A stretch of DNA of 64,000 nt from NCBI RefSeq assembly GCF_015070385.1, contig NZ_JADCSA010000002.1:62001-126000 (forward strand). The letters are read 5' to 3'. Of this stretch, positions 10,782 to 19,290 are shown one piece after another; the stretch's first letter is position 1, and every line of letters starts with the position of its first letter. The notes beneath the pieces were generated by a model. It was given only the letters and a program-made list of their open reading frames with translations. It was not told the DNA's origin and ran no database searches. A program made the position numbers and the translations under genes. This DNA is from Nocardioides malaquae. GTDB taxonomy: Bacteria > Actinomycetota > Actinomycetes > Propionibacteriales > Nocardioidaceae.

Positions 10782-11479
10782 CGAGGGTCCTCTCGGTGGG
10801 TGGTGTCGTCCAGGGACAGGTCGAGACGTTGGCCGGGCACGATCAGGTCGGGGTCGGCCCCGATGACTGCGCGGTTGGTGCGGTGCAGGTGGGCCACCGC
10901 GGCCGCGACGTCGCCGTCCGGCGCGTCGGACTCGGCGAGGGCGGAGGTCGCGAGCGACCACAGGGTGTCGCCGGGGCGTACGAGATGGGTGCTCTGGGGC
11001 GACGTCGTGGCGGCGACCGGACCGCTGACCGGTGCGGCAGGGGGTGGCGCCCCCGCGGCCGCGCGGTCGGGGTAGGGCAGTCCGTGCAGCAGTGACAGGG
11101 AGGCGACGTCGGGCCGCTCCGGGGCCCGGGCCGTGTCGGCGTGCGCCGGCAGGGCGACCGAGAGGCTCACCGCGCACCCGCAGGCAACCATGGTCAACCG
11201 ACGCCAGCGGCCGGCCTCCCGCGGGACGACCGTGCCACGCAGGGCGTCGGCGACGCCCCAGGTGGTGAGCACCCAGAGCCAGGCGCAGGCCAGGGCGGCG
11301 CACAGCCCGGCCAGCCCGACCAGGGCCTGCTCGAAGGGCATCGTCCCCGGCGAGGCCGTGGCCGCGTCGAGCGCCGCCTGGATGCCGAGCGCCCCCACCG
11401 CTGTTGCGGCTGCAGTGCTGGCCGTCCAGACCGCCAAGCAGCGCCACCGGGGCGCACGTCGAGAGTCGGCCCGTGCCAT
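10778..11479 (-). CDS. Membrane protein with C-terminal LysM domain
   Basis: 233-residue protein. Two hydrophobic segments lie near residues 15-35 and 50-75, followed by a third hydrophobic stretch that ends PAHADTA. The C-terminus is a LysM domain, THLVRPGDTLWSLA to NRAVIGADPDLIVPGQRL, which binds N-acetylglucosamine-containing glycans such as peptidoglycan. ATG 11479 has GAAGGGA about 8 nt upstream. It is translationally coupled to the Rv3235-family gene. The likely place is the cytoplasmic membrane with LysM facing the wall; the function is not known. Confidence 0.8.
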   Translation of the reverse strand: MARADSRRAPRWRCLAVWTASTAAATAVGALGIQAALDAATASPGTMPFEQALVGLAGLCAALACAWLWVLTTWGVADALRGTVVPREAGRWRRLTMVACGCAVSLSVALPAHADTARAPERPDVASLSLLHGLPYPDRAAAGAPPPAAPVSGPVAATTSPQSTHLVRPGDTLWSLATSALAESDAPDGDVAAAVAHLHRTNRAVIGADPDLIVPGQRLDLSLDDTTHREDPR

Positions 11480-11541
11480 TGCTGATCCCTTCGTTTGCGT
11501 TTGTTTGCTTCATTCAAGAGAGGTTTGGTCGTCTTGGCCAT

Positions 11542-11553
11542 CCTCAAATGAGG
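11542..11553. promoter_or_regulatory. Palindrome between divergent LysM and hypothetical genes
   Basis: CCTCAAATGAGG is a perfect 12-bp palindrome in an AT-richer 150-nt divergent intergenic region that also carries GTTTGC/GCAAAC repeats. It could be an operator; no regulator gene is adjacent. Confidence 0.3.
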
Positions 11554-11632
11554 GCAAACGCAGGCAACTGCACCCCGACCGGCTTGTCGCGGGGCGCGCT
11601 GTCCGCTTGGCTGTCGTCGGGATCGTCCGGAC

Positions 11633-12217
11633 GTGGCGACGAGGAGGGTGCGGGTGGACGAGTCAGGACGCTGGGCTGAGCACGAGGTCTTCGACGTGCT
11701 CGCCGACCTGGAGGCCCAGGCGGAGACGGTCCACCACTGGGCTCGCCTGGCCGAGGTCGACGACCGCAGCCGCGCGGAGTACCACGAGGTCACTCTCGAC
11801 GCTCGGCTCATGGCCTCGACGGGCCTGCCCGTCGTGCTGGCCGTGCGTGGGGCGGGCCACGTGCGTGGCCGTCTCGTCGGAGTCGGCGAGGGCTGGTGTC
11901 GTCTCGAGGACGACCGGCGCGCCTGGGTCGTGCGTACCCCGGCGGTCACCACGGCCCAAGGGCTCTCCTCACGCGCGGTGCCACGGGTGGCGTGGAGCCG
12001 CCTCGACGCGGTGGGGCTGCGAGCCCCCCTGCGTCGCCTGGCCGACGCCGCGGCGAGATGCGACCTCGTCCTGGCCGACGGCTCTGCGGTCGCGGGCCGG
12101 GTGGCGCGCGTGGGTGCTGACTTCGTCGAGGTGGAGCAGTCGTCGTCGCCCGGGGCGGAGACGAGGCACGTGCTCGTCGCTCTCGACGCGCTGGCCGTGG
12201 TGCGTCACGAGCTCTGA
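11633..12217 (+). CDS. Conserved actinobacterial hypothetical protein
   Basis: 194-residue soluble protein with no recognised catalytic motif. It has two similar small beta-rich segments, PVVLAVRGAGHVRGRLVGVGEGWCRL and CDLVLADGSAVAGRVARVGADFVEV, which look like duplicated Sm- or SH3-like barrels. It diverges from the LysM gene and precedes the convergent tatB. GTG 11633 is used; GTG 11648 and 11654 are alternatives. Codon use matches its neighbours, so it is probably real, but I cannot assign a function. Confidence 0.7.
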   Translation: MATRRVRVDESGRWAEHEVFDVLADLEAQAETVHHWARLAEVDDRSRAEYHEVTLDARLMASTGLPVVLAVRGAGHVRGRLVGVGEGWCRLEDDRRAWVVRTPAVTTAQGLSSRAVPRVAWSRLDAVGLRAPLRRLADAAARCDLVLADGSAVAGRVARVGADFVEVEQSSSPGAETRHVLVALDALAVVRHEL

Positions 12218-12240
12218 GTCGGGTCCGGAGGTGCTCCGGG

Positions 12241-12588
12241 TCAGGTGGCCTCGGAGTCGTAGGGCGGCACGACCCCGGCCGGCAGACGCGGCGCCGGGCG
12301 GAACGCCGCCTCGTCGGCCTTCGGGTCAGCGTCGTCGTCGGCCTCGGCCAGCACCTCGCTGATGTGCTTGCGCACCAGCGCCCGCGGGTCGAGGTCGCGC
12401 AGCTCCAGGTCGGCGTACTCCGGGCCCAGCTCCTCGCGCAGCTCGTCGCGCGCCGCGTGGGCGAACTGACGCCCCTTGCGCACCATCTGCCCGGCCTGCT
12501 TCGCCAGCTCGGGCAGGCGGTCGGGGCCGAAGACGAGCACCGCGACCAGCGCGATCACGGCAAGTTCTGTCAGCCCCATTCCGAACAT
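12241..12588 (-). CDS. tatB: Twin-arginine translocase subunit TatB
   Basis: 115-residue TatA/B-type protein. The N-terminal membrane helix GLTELAVIALVAVLVFG is followed by the hinge GPDRLPELAKQAGQMVRKGRQF, an amphipathic helix and an acidic, disordered tail. The early Glu and the longer amphipathic helix favour TatB over TatA. It acts with TatA and TatC to export folded proteins. A -10-like box lies 6 nt before the ATG, in the 22-nt gap after mrp. Confidence 0.9.
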   Translation of the reverse strand: MFGMGLTELAVIALVAVLVFGPDRLPELAKQAGQMVRKGRQFAHAARDELREELGPEYADLELRDLDPRALVRKHISEVLAEADDDADPKADEAAFRPAPRLPAGVVPPYDSEAT

Positions 12589-12594
12589 GGTCAG

Positions 12595-12600
12595 AACCTA
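12595..12600 (-). promoter_or_regulatory. Leaderless -10 box for tatB
   Basis: TAGGTT on the minus strand ends 6 nt before the tatB ATG at 12588. Confidence 0.45.
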
Positions 12601-12610
12601 CCGAAGATCC

Positions 12611-13774
12611 TCAGAACTTGTTGCTGGGTGTCAGACCCAGCTGCATGCCTGCGAGTCCACGGCCGCGACCGCTCAGGTGGCGCGCGATGTCCTGCAGCAC
12701 CTTGGCCGCCGGCGAGGTCGGGTCGGACTCCACGATGGGCTTGCCGGCGTCTCCGCCCTCGCGCAGGCTCAGGTCGAGCGGGATCGAGCCGAGCAGCGGC
12801 ACGTCGTGGCCGAAACGCTGCGACAGGGTCCGGGCGACGCGCTCACCACCGCCGGATCCGAAGACCTCCAGGCGGTGCTCCTTGCCCTCCTCGGTGCAGT
12901 GCGGGCAGGGCAGGTAGGCCATGTTCTCCACGACCCCGACGACGCGCTGGTGCATCATCGACGCCATGGTGCCGGCGCGCTCGGCCACCTCGGCGGCGGC
13001 CTCCTGGGGCGTGGTGACGACGACGAACTCCGCGCCGGGCAGGTGTTGACCCAGCGAGATCGCCATGTCGCCGGTGCCCGGCGGGAGGTCGATGAGCAGG
13101 TCGTCGATGTCGCCCCAGAAGACGTCGGCGAGCATCTGGACCAGCGCCCGGTCCAGCATCGGGCCACGCCAGGCGACCACCTGGTCGCGGCGGGGCTTCA
13201 GCATGCCGATCGAGATCACCGAGACACCCGAGGCGGTCGGCACCGGCATGATCAGGTCGTCGACCTGCGTGGGACGGGTGTCGGCCAGGCCGAGCATGGC
13301 GGGCACGGAGTGGCCGTAGATGTCGGCGTCGACGATGCCGACCCGGCGGCCCTGGGCGGCCAGGGCCAGCGCCAGGTTGACCGTGACCGACGACTTGCCC
13401 ACGCCGCCCTTGCCCGAGGCGATCGCGTAGACCTTGGTGAGGTTGCCGGCCTGGGCGAAGGGGATCTCGCGCTGGGCCTGCCCGCCGCGGAGGGTGTCAC
13501 CGAGGGCCGAACGCTGCTCGGGGGTCATCACGCCGAGCTCGAGGTCGACTCCGCTCACCCCGGGCACGGCCGTGACGGCCGCGGTCACGTCGCGGTTGAT
13601 GGTGTCCTTGAGGGGGCAGCCGGCGACGGTGAGGAGCACCTTGACCTCGACCAGACCCTCGGGGCTGATCTCCACGCTGTCCACCATCCCCAGCTCGGTG
13701 ATGGGGCGCTTGATCTCCGGGTCGTTGACCTGGGCGAGTGCGGCGTGGACCTGCTCGAGGGAGGGGGTGCTCAT
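12611..13774 (-). CDS. apbC: Mrp/ApbC-type iron-sulfur cluster carrier ATPase
   Basis: 387-residue P-loop ATPase of the Mrp/NBP35 family, an Fe-S cluster carrier or assembly scaffold. The N-terminal MIP18/DUF59 domain (about 1-95) carries the DPEI motif; the deviant Walker A GKGGVGKS follows near residue 125; Walker B-like DLPPGTGD and the cluster-binding CPHC pair (in YLPCPHCTEEG) are intact. ATG 13774 gives the conserved start MSTPSLEQVHAALAQVNDPE; the frame extends further but without family support. Its neighbours (tatB, DUF1003, MgtE-N/CBS) are the usual actinobacterial ones. Confidence 0.93.
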   Translation of the reverse strand: MSTPSLEQVHAALAQVNDPEIKRPITELGMVDSVEISPEGLVEVKVLLTVAGCPLKDTINRDVTAAVTAVPGVSGVDLELGVMTPEQRSALGDTLRGGQAQREIPFAQAGNLTKVYAIASGKGGVGKSSVTVNLALALAAQGRRVGIVDADIYGHSVPAMLGLADTRPTQVDDLIMPVPTASGVSVISIGMLKPRRDQVVAWRGPMLDRALVQMLADVFWGDIDDLLIDLPPGTGDMAISLGQHLPGAEFVVVTTPQEAAAEVAERAGTMASMMHQRVVGVVENMAYLPCPHCTEEGKEHRLEVFGSGGGERVARTLSQRFGHDVPLLGSIPLDLSLREGGDAGKPIVESDPTSPAAKVLQDIARHLSGRGRGLAGMQLGLTPSNKF

Positions 13775-13782
13775 GGCATCCG

Positions 13783-13788
13783 AGTCTA
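13783..13788 (-). promoter_or_regulatory. Candidate -10 box for apbC
   Basis: TAGACT on the minus strand ends 8 nt before the ATG at 13774, consistent with a near-leaderless transcript. Confidence 0.35.
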
Positions 13789-13805
13789 CGGACTGCCCGG
13801 CCAGG

Positions 13806-14345
13806 TCACGATTCCGGCTGCTCGGCGCTCTCGGCGACGCCCTCGACCGGCGGTGCCGCGATCGAGCGACCCGACTCCTCGAGGTCGTCACGCAGTCCGC
13901 GCAGCTCCGAACGGATGAAGTCGCGGGTGGCCATCTCGCCGGTGGTCATCCGCAGCGAGGCCACCTCGCGGGCCAGGAACTCCATGTCGGCGTGGGCCCG
14001 GGCGTTCGCGCGGCGGTCCTGCTCGGCGATCACCTTGTCCCGCTGCTCCTGACGGTTCTGGGCGAGCAGGATCAACGGTGCGGCGTAGGAGGCCTGGAGG
14101 CTGAGGATCAGCGTCAGGTACATGTACGGGTACTGGTCGAACTGCCACTGCTCGGGCGCGGCCCAGTTCCACACCACCCAGAAGACCACGAAGAGGGTCA
14201 TCCAGATCAGGAAGCGGGCCGTGCCCATGAAGCGGGCGAACCGCTCGGCGAAGACGCCGAAGCGGTCCTCGTCGCGGCCCCGCCGACGACGCAGGGAACG
14301 CCGGTGCTCGCGCGGCTGGTCGAGCCGGTCGCGGGTCTCGCTCAT
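13806..14345 (-). CDS. DUF1003 membrane protein
   Basis: 179-residue protein with the DUF1003 core: FGVFAERFARFMGTARFLIW, then a first membrane helix and a second in YLTLILSLQASYAAPLILLAQNRQ, followed by a charged coiled-coil tail with the family's DxxxxREVxxL pattern. The ATG overlaps the upstream MgtE-N/CBS gene stop by 4 nt, so the two are translationally coupled. The function of DUF1003 is unknown; the coupling hints at a role with divalent-cation sensing. Confidence 0.88.
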   Translation of the reverse strand: MSETRDRLDQPREHRRSLRRRRGRDEDRFGVFAERFARFMGTARFLIWMTLFVVFWVVWNWAAPEQWQFDQYPYMYLTLILSLQASYAAPLILLAQNRQEQRDKVIAEQDRRANARAHADMEFLAREVASLRMTTGEMATRDFIRSELRGLRDDLEESGRSIAAPPVEGVAESAEQPES

Positions 14346-15601
14346 CCGACACCGTCCGTCCGGCGGGCCGCCTGGTCACGCCACCCGTCGGGCAGCATGT
14401 GGTCGAGCAGGTCGTCCACGGTGACGGCGCCGAGCAGGCGCCCGTCCTCGTCGACGACCGGAGCGGCGACGAGGTTGTAGGTGGCCAGGTGGGCCGCCAC
14501 CTGGTCGATGGAGGCGTCGGGACGCAGCGGGTCGAGGGAGTCGTCGATCACGGCGCTGACCAGCGTCGAGGGCGGTTCGCGCAGCAGTCGCTGGATGTGC
14601 CCCGCGCCGAGCAGGCGCCCGGTCGGGGTCTCCAGCGGTTGGCGGCAGACGTAGACCAGCGCCGCCAGCGACGGGGTGAGCTCGGGGTTGCGCACGTGGG
14701 CCAGGGCGTCGGCCACGGTGGCGTCGGGCGGCAGGATGACCGGCTCCGGCGTCATCATCGCGCCTGCGGTGTGCTCGGCGTACGACATGAGTCGCCGCAC
14801 GTCCTCCGCCTCGCCGGGGTCCATCGCCGCCAGCAGCGTGGCCGCGGTCTCCGGGCTGAGGTCGGCGATCAGGTCGGCAGCGTCGTCGGGCGACATCTCC
14901 TCCAGCACGTCGGCGGCGCGCTCGGTGTCCAGGAGCTGCAGGATCTCGACCTGGTCCTCGTCGGGCAGCTCCTCGAGCACGTCGGCCAGACGCTCGTCGT
15001 TCAGGCCGGCGATGACGGCGGTGCGTCGCTCGGCGGGCAGGTCGTGGATCACGGCGGCCGCGTCGGCCGGCCGCAGGTCGGTGAGGGCCGCCAGCAGGTG
15101 GGTCGCCCCCTGGGTGTCCTCGCGACGGGTCAGCCCGTCGACGTCGCGCCACTCGACGATGTGGGTCTGGCCACGGCGACGCAGCCCCTTGCCGGGCTCC
15201 TGGATCGCGACCCGCGAGATCACCCAGTCGCGGTTGCGGGCCTGCTCCATGCCGACGTCGTAGACGACGCCACTGATGCCGGTGGGGCGGATGGTCACCT
15301 GCCGGTCCAGCATCTGGCCGATGACCAGGGTCTCGGCCTGCCTCAACTCGAAGCGGCGCATGTTGAGCAGGCCCGTGGTGTGGACCTGGCCACCCTCGAT
15401 CGCGGTCACGCGCGTCATCGGCACGAAGATGCGCCGTCGACCGAGCACCTCGGCGACCATGCCGAGGACGCGTGGCTGGTTCGACTCCGAACGCAGGGCG
15501 ACCACGATGTCGCGCACCTTGCCGACCTGGTCGCCCCGAGGGTCGAAGACGGGCAGGCCCACCAGTCGGGCCACGAAGACGCGGTGTGGGGTGGCGCTCA
15601 C
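14342..15601 (-). CDS. MgtE N-domain and CBS-pair protein without transporter domain
   Basis: 419-residue cytosolic protein. Residues about 5-150 form PRC-barrel-like segments; about 165-290 is the MgtE intracellular N domain, with repeated helical motifs such as LEELPDEDQVEILQLLDTE; about 295-410 is a CBS pair. The membrane channel domain of MgtE is absent, as in the known actinobacterial homologues, so this is probably a sensor rather than a transporter. It starts at GTG 15601, 6 nt after a TAACCT box, and overlaps the DUF1003 gene. Confidence 0.87.
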   Translation of the reverse strand: MSATPHRVFVARLVGLPVFDPRGDQVGKVRDIVVALRSESNQPRVLGMVAEVLGRRRIFVPMTRVTAIEGGQVHTTGLLNMRRFELRQAETLVIGQMLDRQVTIRPTGISGVVYDVGMEQARNRDWVISRVAIQEPGKGLRRRGQTHIVEWRDVDGLTRREDTQGATHLLAALTDLRPADAAAVIHDLPAERRTAVIAGLNDERLADVLEELPDEDQVEILQLLDTERAADVLEEMSPDDAADLIADLSPETAATLLAAMDPGEAEDVRRLMSYAEHTAGAMMTPEPVILPPDATVADALAHVRNPELTPSLAALVYVCRQPLETPTGRLLGAGHIQRLLREPPSTLVSAVIDDSLDPLRPDASIDQVAAHLATYNLVAAPVVDEDGRLLGAVTVDDLLDHMLPDGWRDQAARRTDGVG

Positions 15602-15607
15602 GCGGCA

Positions 15608-15613
15608 AGGTTA
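15608..15613 (-). promoter_or_regulatory. Leaderless -10 box for the MgtE-N/CBS gene
   Basis: TAACCT on the minus strand ends 6 nt before GTG 15601. Confidence 0.5.
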
Positions 15614-15629
15614 GCGTGCGCCGGTCTGT

Positions 15630-16052
15630 ATGATGCCGCACATGGGTGCTCTCTCGTGGCTGCGTCGTCTGACGTCGGGACTCGTGGCCGTCGGCGTCGT
15701 CACGCTCGCCGGCTGCGGCGAGGAGAGCTCGTCCGAGGGGTCGGCCACGCCCGAGCCCAGCGTGGCGAGCAGTCCCACCGCGTCCGGCAGCCCGACCGAG
15801 TCGGCAGGTCCGGGCCTCCCCGCCTGCGACGAGGTGTGGCAGACGGGCGAGACCCTCCGCCGCGGCTACGCCGGGTGCGAGCAGGACGGCGAGACCGTCC
15901 CGGTGGACGCCCTGCGCTGCTCGTCGGGGCAGAAGTTCGTCACCTTCCTCTCCAGCCACTACGCCGTCGTCGGTGGCCTGGTGCGGGAGGTCGAGGGCGA
16001 CATCGACTCCGACGAGAAGTACCGCGCGGCCGTCGAGAGCTGCCGAGCCTGA
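15630..16052 (+). CDS. Small hypothetical lipoprotein
   Basis: Up to 140 residues. A signal sequence leads to the lipobox TLAGC, followed by a Ser/Thr/Pro-rich linker and a small domain with four Cys (CDEVW, GCEQD, RCSSG, ESCRA) that may form two disulfides. The most likely starts are ATG 15630, 15633 or 15642. It diverges from the MgtE-N/CBS gene and precedes a secreted PLD-like gene. I do not recognise the family. Confidence 0.72.
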   Translation: MMPHMGALSWLRRLTSGLVAVGVVTLAGCGEESSSEGSATPEPSVASSPTASGSPTESAGPGLPACDEVWQTGETLRRGYAGCEQDGETVPVDALRCSSGQKFVTFLSSHYAVVGGLVREVEGDIDSDEKYRAAVESCRA

Positions 16053-16124
16053 CCCAGCGTCGGGGCTGAGCGCCACGTGCTGCTGTCCCACGCCCGCCCC
16101 ACCACTGACCAAGGGAACTTCTTC

Positions 16125-17495
16125 ATGCTTGCCAGGACCGTGTGCGTCCGCGTCGTCGCGGTGCTGATGGTCGCCGCCGTGCTCTCCGTGCCCCACGAGC
16201 GCGTGACCCCCGAGGCTGCGGCAGCCAACCGATCCTTCACCCCCGCCCGGGGCGTGACCTTCAACAACCCGATGGGTGACGGCGCGACCAAGCGGCGCAT
16301 CGTCACGAAGCTGATGAAGTCGATCCACCACAGCCCACGCGGCTCGGAGATCGACATCTTCAGCTGGAACTTCCTCACTTCGCAGGGCACCCGCGCGCTG
16401 CTGAAGGCGCAGCGGCGCGGAGTCCGGGTGCGCGTCATCATGGACGACGCGAACCTCGAGAACATCGACAACCGCCCCTTCCGTCAGCTCCGCAAGGGCC
16501 TCAAGGCCGGCAACAAGGGGCGTGCCAAGGCGCGGCGCAGCTGGGCGCGGGTCTGCGTCGGCACCTGCCGGTCGAAGGGCGGTGCCGCGCACTCGAAGTA
16601 CTACCTCTTCTCGAAGGTCGGCAAGGCCCGCTGGGTCTACATCCAGGGGTCGGCCAACTTCACCAACGCTGCCGCCCACAACCAGTGGAACGACATCTAC
16701 ACCCACCGCGGCAACAAGAAGATCTACCGCTGGGCCCTGCGCTCGTTCAACCAGGCGGCCAAGGACAAGCCGATCCGGCCGCCCTACCAGCGCAAGAAGT
16801 TCGGCAAGGTCGAGCTCATCATGTTCCCCGCGACCGGTCGCAAGACCAAGGACCCCGTCATGGGGCTGCTCAACGGCGTGAAGTGCACCGGCGCGACCAA
16901 CACCGCCAGCAGGCGTACGGTGATCCGCCTCGCGCCCGACGTGATGCGCCAGGCTCGCGGCCTGCGGTTGGGCAAGAAGCTCCGGTCGTTGTGGGAGCAG
17001 GGCTGTGACGTGAAGATCGGCTACACCGTGATGGGCATCGACGTCGGCCGCATGCTGCGGGCGCCCGGTGGCCGCGGCCCCGTGCCGGTCAAGCACCTGG
17101 CGATCGACTCCGACTACGACGGCCAGTTCGACAAGTACTTCCACCTCAAGGCCATGACGATCGTGGGCAACGTGCGCGGCAAGCGCAACAACCACGTGGT
17201 GCTCAACGGCTCGGCCAACTGGTCGGGGTTGGCCAAGGTCAGCGACGAGAACCTGGGCATCTACTGGCAGAAGCGGCTGACACTGCGCTACGAGGAGCAC
17301 CTCAACTACTGGTACGACAACTTCGACCGCCACGCGGCCGCGGCCCGCAGCGCCAACTCCCGGTTCAACACCCTCGGCGTGAGCCCGGAGCGCGACCAGC
17401 GGCTCGTCTTCGGTTCGGGTCGCAACGCCGTCTACGAGGACGGCGAACCGGTCAGCACCGACGGCACCGACCCGTTCGCCCTGGTCGAGCACTGA
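16125..17495 (+). CDS. Secreted phospholipase D-like protein
   Basis: 456-residue exported protein. ATG 16125 follows AAGGGAA; a signal peptide ends near AAAANRSF (residue ~34). It has two PLD half-domains. In the first, His156-Ser-Lys158 (AAHSKYYLF) is followed by GSANFTN, but the Asp of the HKD motif is replaced. In the second, His340-Leu-Lys342 (YFHLKAMTIVG) is followed by GSANWSG. This fits the PLDc_2 superfamily, which cleaves phosphodiesters in lipids, DNA or wall polymers. Its substrate is unknown. It precedes the LicD fusion gene by 20 nt and a degenerate relative is fused into the gene at 22838. Confidence 0.85.
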   Translation: MLARTVCVRVVAVLMVAAVLSVPHERVTPEAAAANRSFTPARGVTFNNPMGDGATKRRIVTKLMKSIHHSPRGSEIDIFSWNFLTSQGTRALLKAQRRGVRVRVIMDDANLENIDNRPFRQLRKGLKAGNKGRAKARRSWARVCVGTCRSKGGAAHSKYYLFSKVGKARWVYIQGSANFTNAAAHNQWNDIYTHRGNKKIYRWALRSFNQAAKDKPIRPPYQRKKFGKVELIMFPATGRKTKDPVMGLLNGVKCTGATNTASRRTVIRLAPDVMRQARGLRLGKKLRSLWEQGCDVKIGYTVMGIDVGRMLRAPGGRGPVPVKHLAIDSDYDGQFDKYFHLKAMTIVGNVRGKRNNHVVLNGSANWSGLAKVSDENLGIYWQKRLTLRYEEHLNYWYDNFDRHAAAARSANSRFNTLGVSPERDQRLVFGSGRNAVYEDGEPVSTDGTDPFALVEH

Positions 17496-17515
17496 GGCCG
17501 GGGGCGCGCGGGAGC

Positions 17516-19069
17516 ATGGCGAGAGGCATCCACGTCCACCGGGTGGACGACACCGGAGTGCGGCTGGTCGCGCTGAAGGACCTGCCGCTGGACGTCCGGA
17601 TCGACGGCCGTCGCGTGTGGACCTTCTGGTCGCGTCGCGACACCCGGGAGGTCGCGCTGGGTCCCGCCAGCCCGGTGCGGCACGTCGCGTGGCCCAAGCA
17701 GATGGTCAAGCACCTCGACGGCACGGCCCGCATCGAGGTGGCCGAGTCGGCGACGGGCGCGGTCCGCTTCGACGCGCGCGTCGCCCTGGGCTCCGGCCAG
17801 GGTGAGATCCAGGTGCGCAACGCCCAGGGCGTCGAGCTCGGCATCGACAAGTCGGGCAACCTCGTGCCGACCTTCGCCGGACGTTCGGAGGCGGACATCG
17901 CCGACCTCCTGAACGCGACCGAGTCCGCGCTCGAGGCGCTCCGGTCGGTCGGTGTGGAGGCCTTCATCGCCTACGGCACGCTGCTCGGCGCGGTGCGCGA
18001 GGGACGGGTCCTGGGCCACGACTCCGACGCCGACCTGGGCTACGTGAGCCGGCACAGCAACCCCGTGGACGTCGCCCTCGAGTCCTTCCGCATCCAGCGA
18101 CGCCTCAGCGAGCAGGGGTGGAAGATCACCCGCCACAGCGGGGGCGCCTTCAAGATCAGCGTGACCGAGGGAGGCATGACCCGAGGGCTCGACGTCTTCG
18201 GTGGCTTCCTCGACGACGGCATGCTCTACCTCATGGGCGAGATCGGCGTGCCCTTCCGTGAGGAGTGGATCTTCCCCCTCGGCACGGCCACCCTGCACGG
18301 CCGCGAGATGCCCGTGCCGGCGAAGCCGGAGAAGCTCCTCGAGGTGACCTACGGCCCGGGGTGGCGAGTGCCTGACCCGGCCTTCCAGTTCACCACCCCC
18401 GCGCGCACGGTGCGAGCCTTCAACGACTGGTTCCGCGGCAACCAGCCCAACATCCGTCACTGGCACCGGCAGATCAAGCCCAACCGGTCCCGCCCGCTGC
18501 CCGAGCACTCCCCGCTGGCCGAGGTGGCGCTCACCGAGGCCCGGGCGCTGGGCGCCGAGGTGCTGGACGTCGGCGCGGGCCGGGGCCAGGACAGCCTCTG
18601 GCTGGCCCGGCAGGGCGTCGAGGTGACCGCCCTCGACTACGCGCCGGAGAACCTGGTCCACCTCGAGGGTCCGGCGGCCGAGGAAGGGCTGCCGCTCACG
18701 GTGCGGCACCTCAACCTGACCGACCGACGGGTCCTGCTCGCGGAGGGCGCGCGAGTGGCCCACATGCCGCGTCCCCGGGTCGTCCTGGCCCGCCACCTGC
18801 TCGACTCGACCTCGTTCGAGGGTCAGCAGGGGTTCGCCCGGTACTGCTCGATGGCGTTGCGGGCCGGGGGAGTGGTGCTCGCCGAGGTCGCGCTGCGGGG
18901 CGAGCTCGACCCCGACGAGCGGGTGCCGGCCTGGATGGTCGGGCGTACGAACGGCAATCAGGTCGCGCGTCTGCTCACCGAAGCGGGCGCGACTAAGGTG
19001 CAGGTGCAGCGGATGGGTGGGCGCGGACGCCCCGTGGCCCGGGTCCGCGCGGAATGGTCAGAACGGTGA
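17516..19069 (+). CDS. LicD-like nucleotidyltransferase fused to SAM methyltransferase
   Basis: 517-residue fusion. Residues 1-120 are an unassigned beta-rich region. Residues ~130-310 match the LicD/fukutin nucleotidyltransferase fold, with AYGTLLGAVREG and the metal-binding DSDADLGY (D169, D171). Residues ~335-517 are a class I methyltransferase with motif I LDVGAGRGQDS and the acidic end of strand 2 in VTALDY. LicD proteins transfer phosphocholine or similar groups to teichoic acid or glycans, so this enzyme probably decorates a surface polymer and methylates it or its substituent. The stop overlaps a DUF6752-like gene and a sulfotransferase follows, so they are probably an operon. Confidence 0.82.
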   Translation: MARGIHVHRVDDTGVRLVALKDLPLDVRIDGRRVWTFWSRRDTREVALGPASPVRHVAWPKQMVKHLDGTARIEVAESATGAVRFDARVALGSGQGEIQVRNAQGVELGIDKSGNLVPTFAGRSEADIADLLNATESALEALRSVGVEAFIAYGTLLGAVREGRVLGHDSDADLGYVSRHSNPVDVALESFRIQRRLSEQGWKITRHSGGAFKISVTEGGMTRGLDVFGGFLDDGMLYLMGEIGVPFREEWIFPLGTATLHGREMPVPAKPEKLLEVTYGPGWRVPDPAFQFTTPARTVRAFNDWFRGNQPNIRHWHRQIKPNRSRPLPEHSPLAEVALTEARALGAEVLDVGAGRGQDSLWLARQGVEVTALDYAPENLVHLEGPAAEEGLPLTVRHLNLTDRRVLLAEGARVAHMPRPRVVLARHLLDSTSFEGQQGFARYCSMALRAGGVVLAEVALRGELDPDERVPAWMVGRTNGNQVARLLTEAGATKVQVQRMGGRGRPVARVRAEWSER

Positions 19070-19290
19070 GGTCCAAGGTGAAGAAGTCTTTGCGGCAGTG
19101 GTCGCCCCGGCGCATGGCGCAGCTGGAGCAGCGGGTGACGGACCTGGAGGCCGACCTGGCCCAGGTGCGTCGGCACAACCTCCGGCTGGCCGAGCTGACC
19201 GACGTGGTGCAGGAGCTCCTCGTCCCGATGGCCTCGCGTGACGAGGCCGCGATCGAGGCGGCCCTCGAGCGTTTCCGCGAGAGTCTGTAG
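19066..19290 (+). CDS. DUF6752-like small coiled-coil protein
   Basis: 74-residue basic and coiled-coil protein: RRMAQLEQRVTDLEADLAQV then a short helical tail. GTG 19066 overlaps the upstream stop in a GTGA junction; an in-frame ATG at 19054 would add four residues. It resembles the small DUF6752 proteins I associate with Nocardioidaceae polysaccharide loci. Its stop shares a base with the start of the sulfotransferase. It may be an adaptor or oligomerisation partner for one of the flanking enzymes (inference). Confidence 0.7.
   Translation: MRSKVKKSLRQWSPRRMAQLEQRVTDLEADLAQVRRHNLRLAELTDVVQELLVPMASRDEAAIEAALERFRESL

Noticed and set aside
15612-15617. TAGCGT as a -10 box for the lipoprotein at 15630
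   Set aside because: It is 12 nt from the ATG, too far for a leaderless start and without an SD to support a leader; left uncalled.
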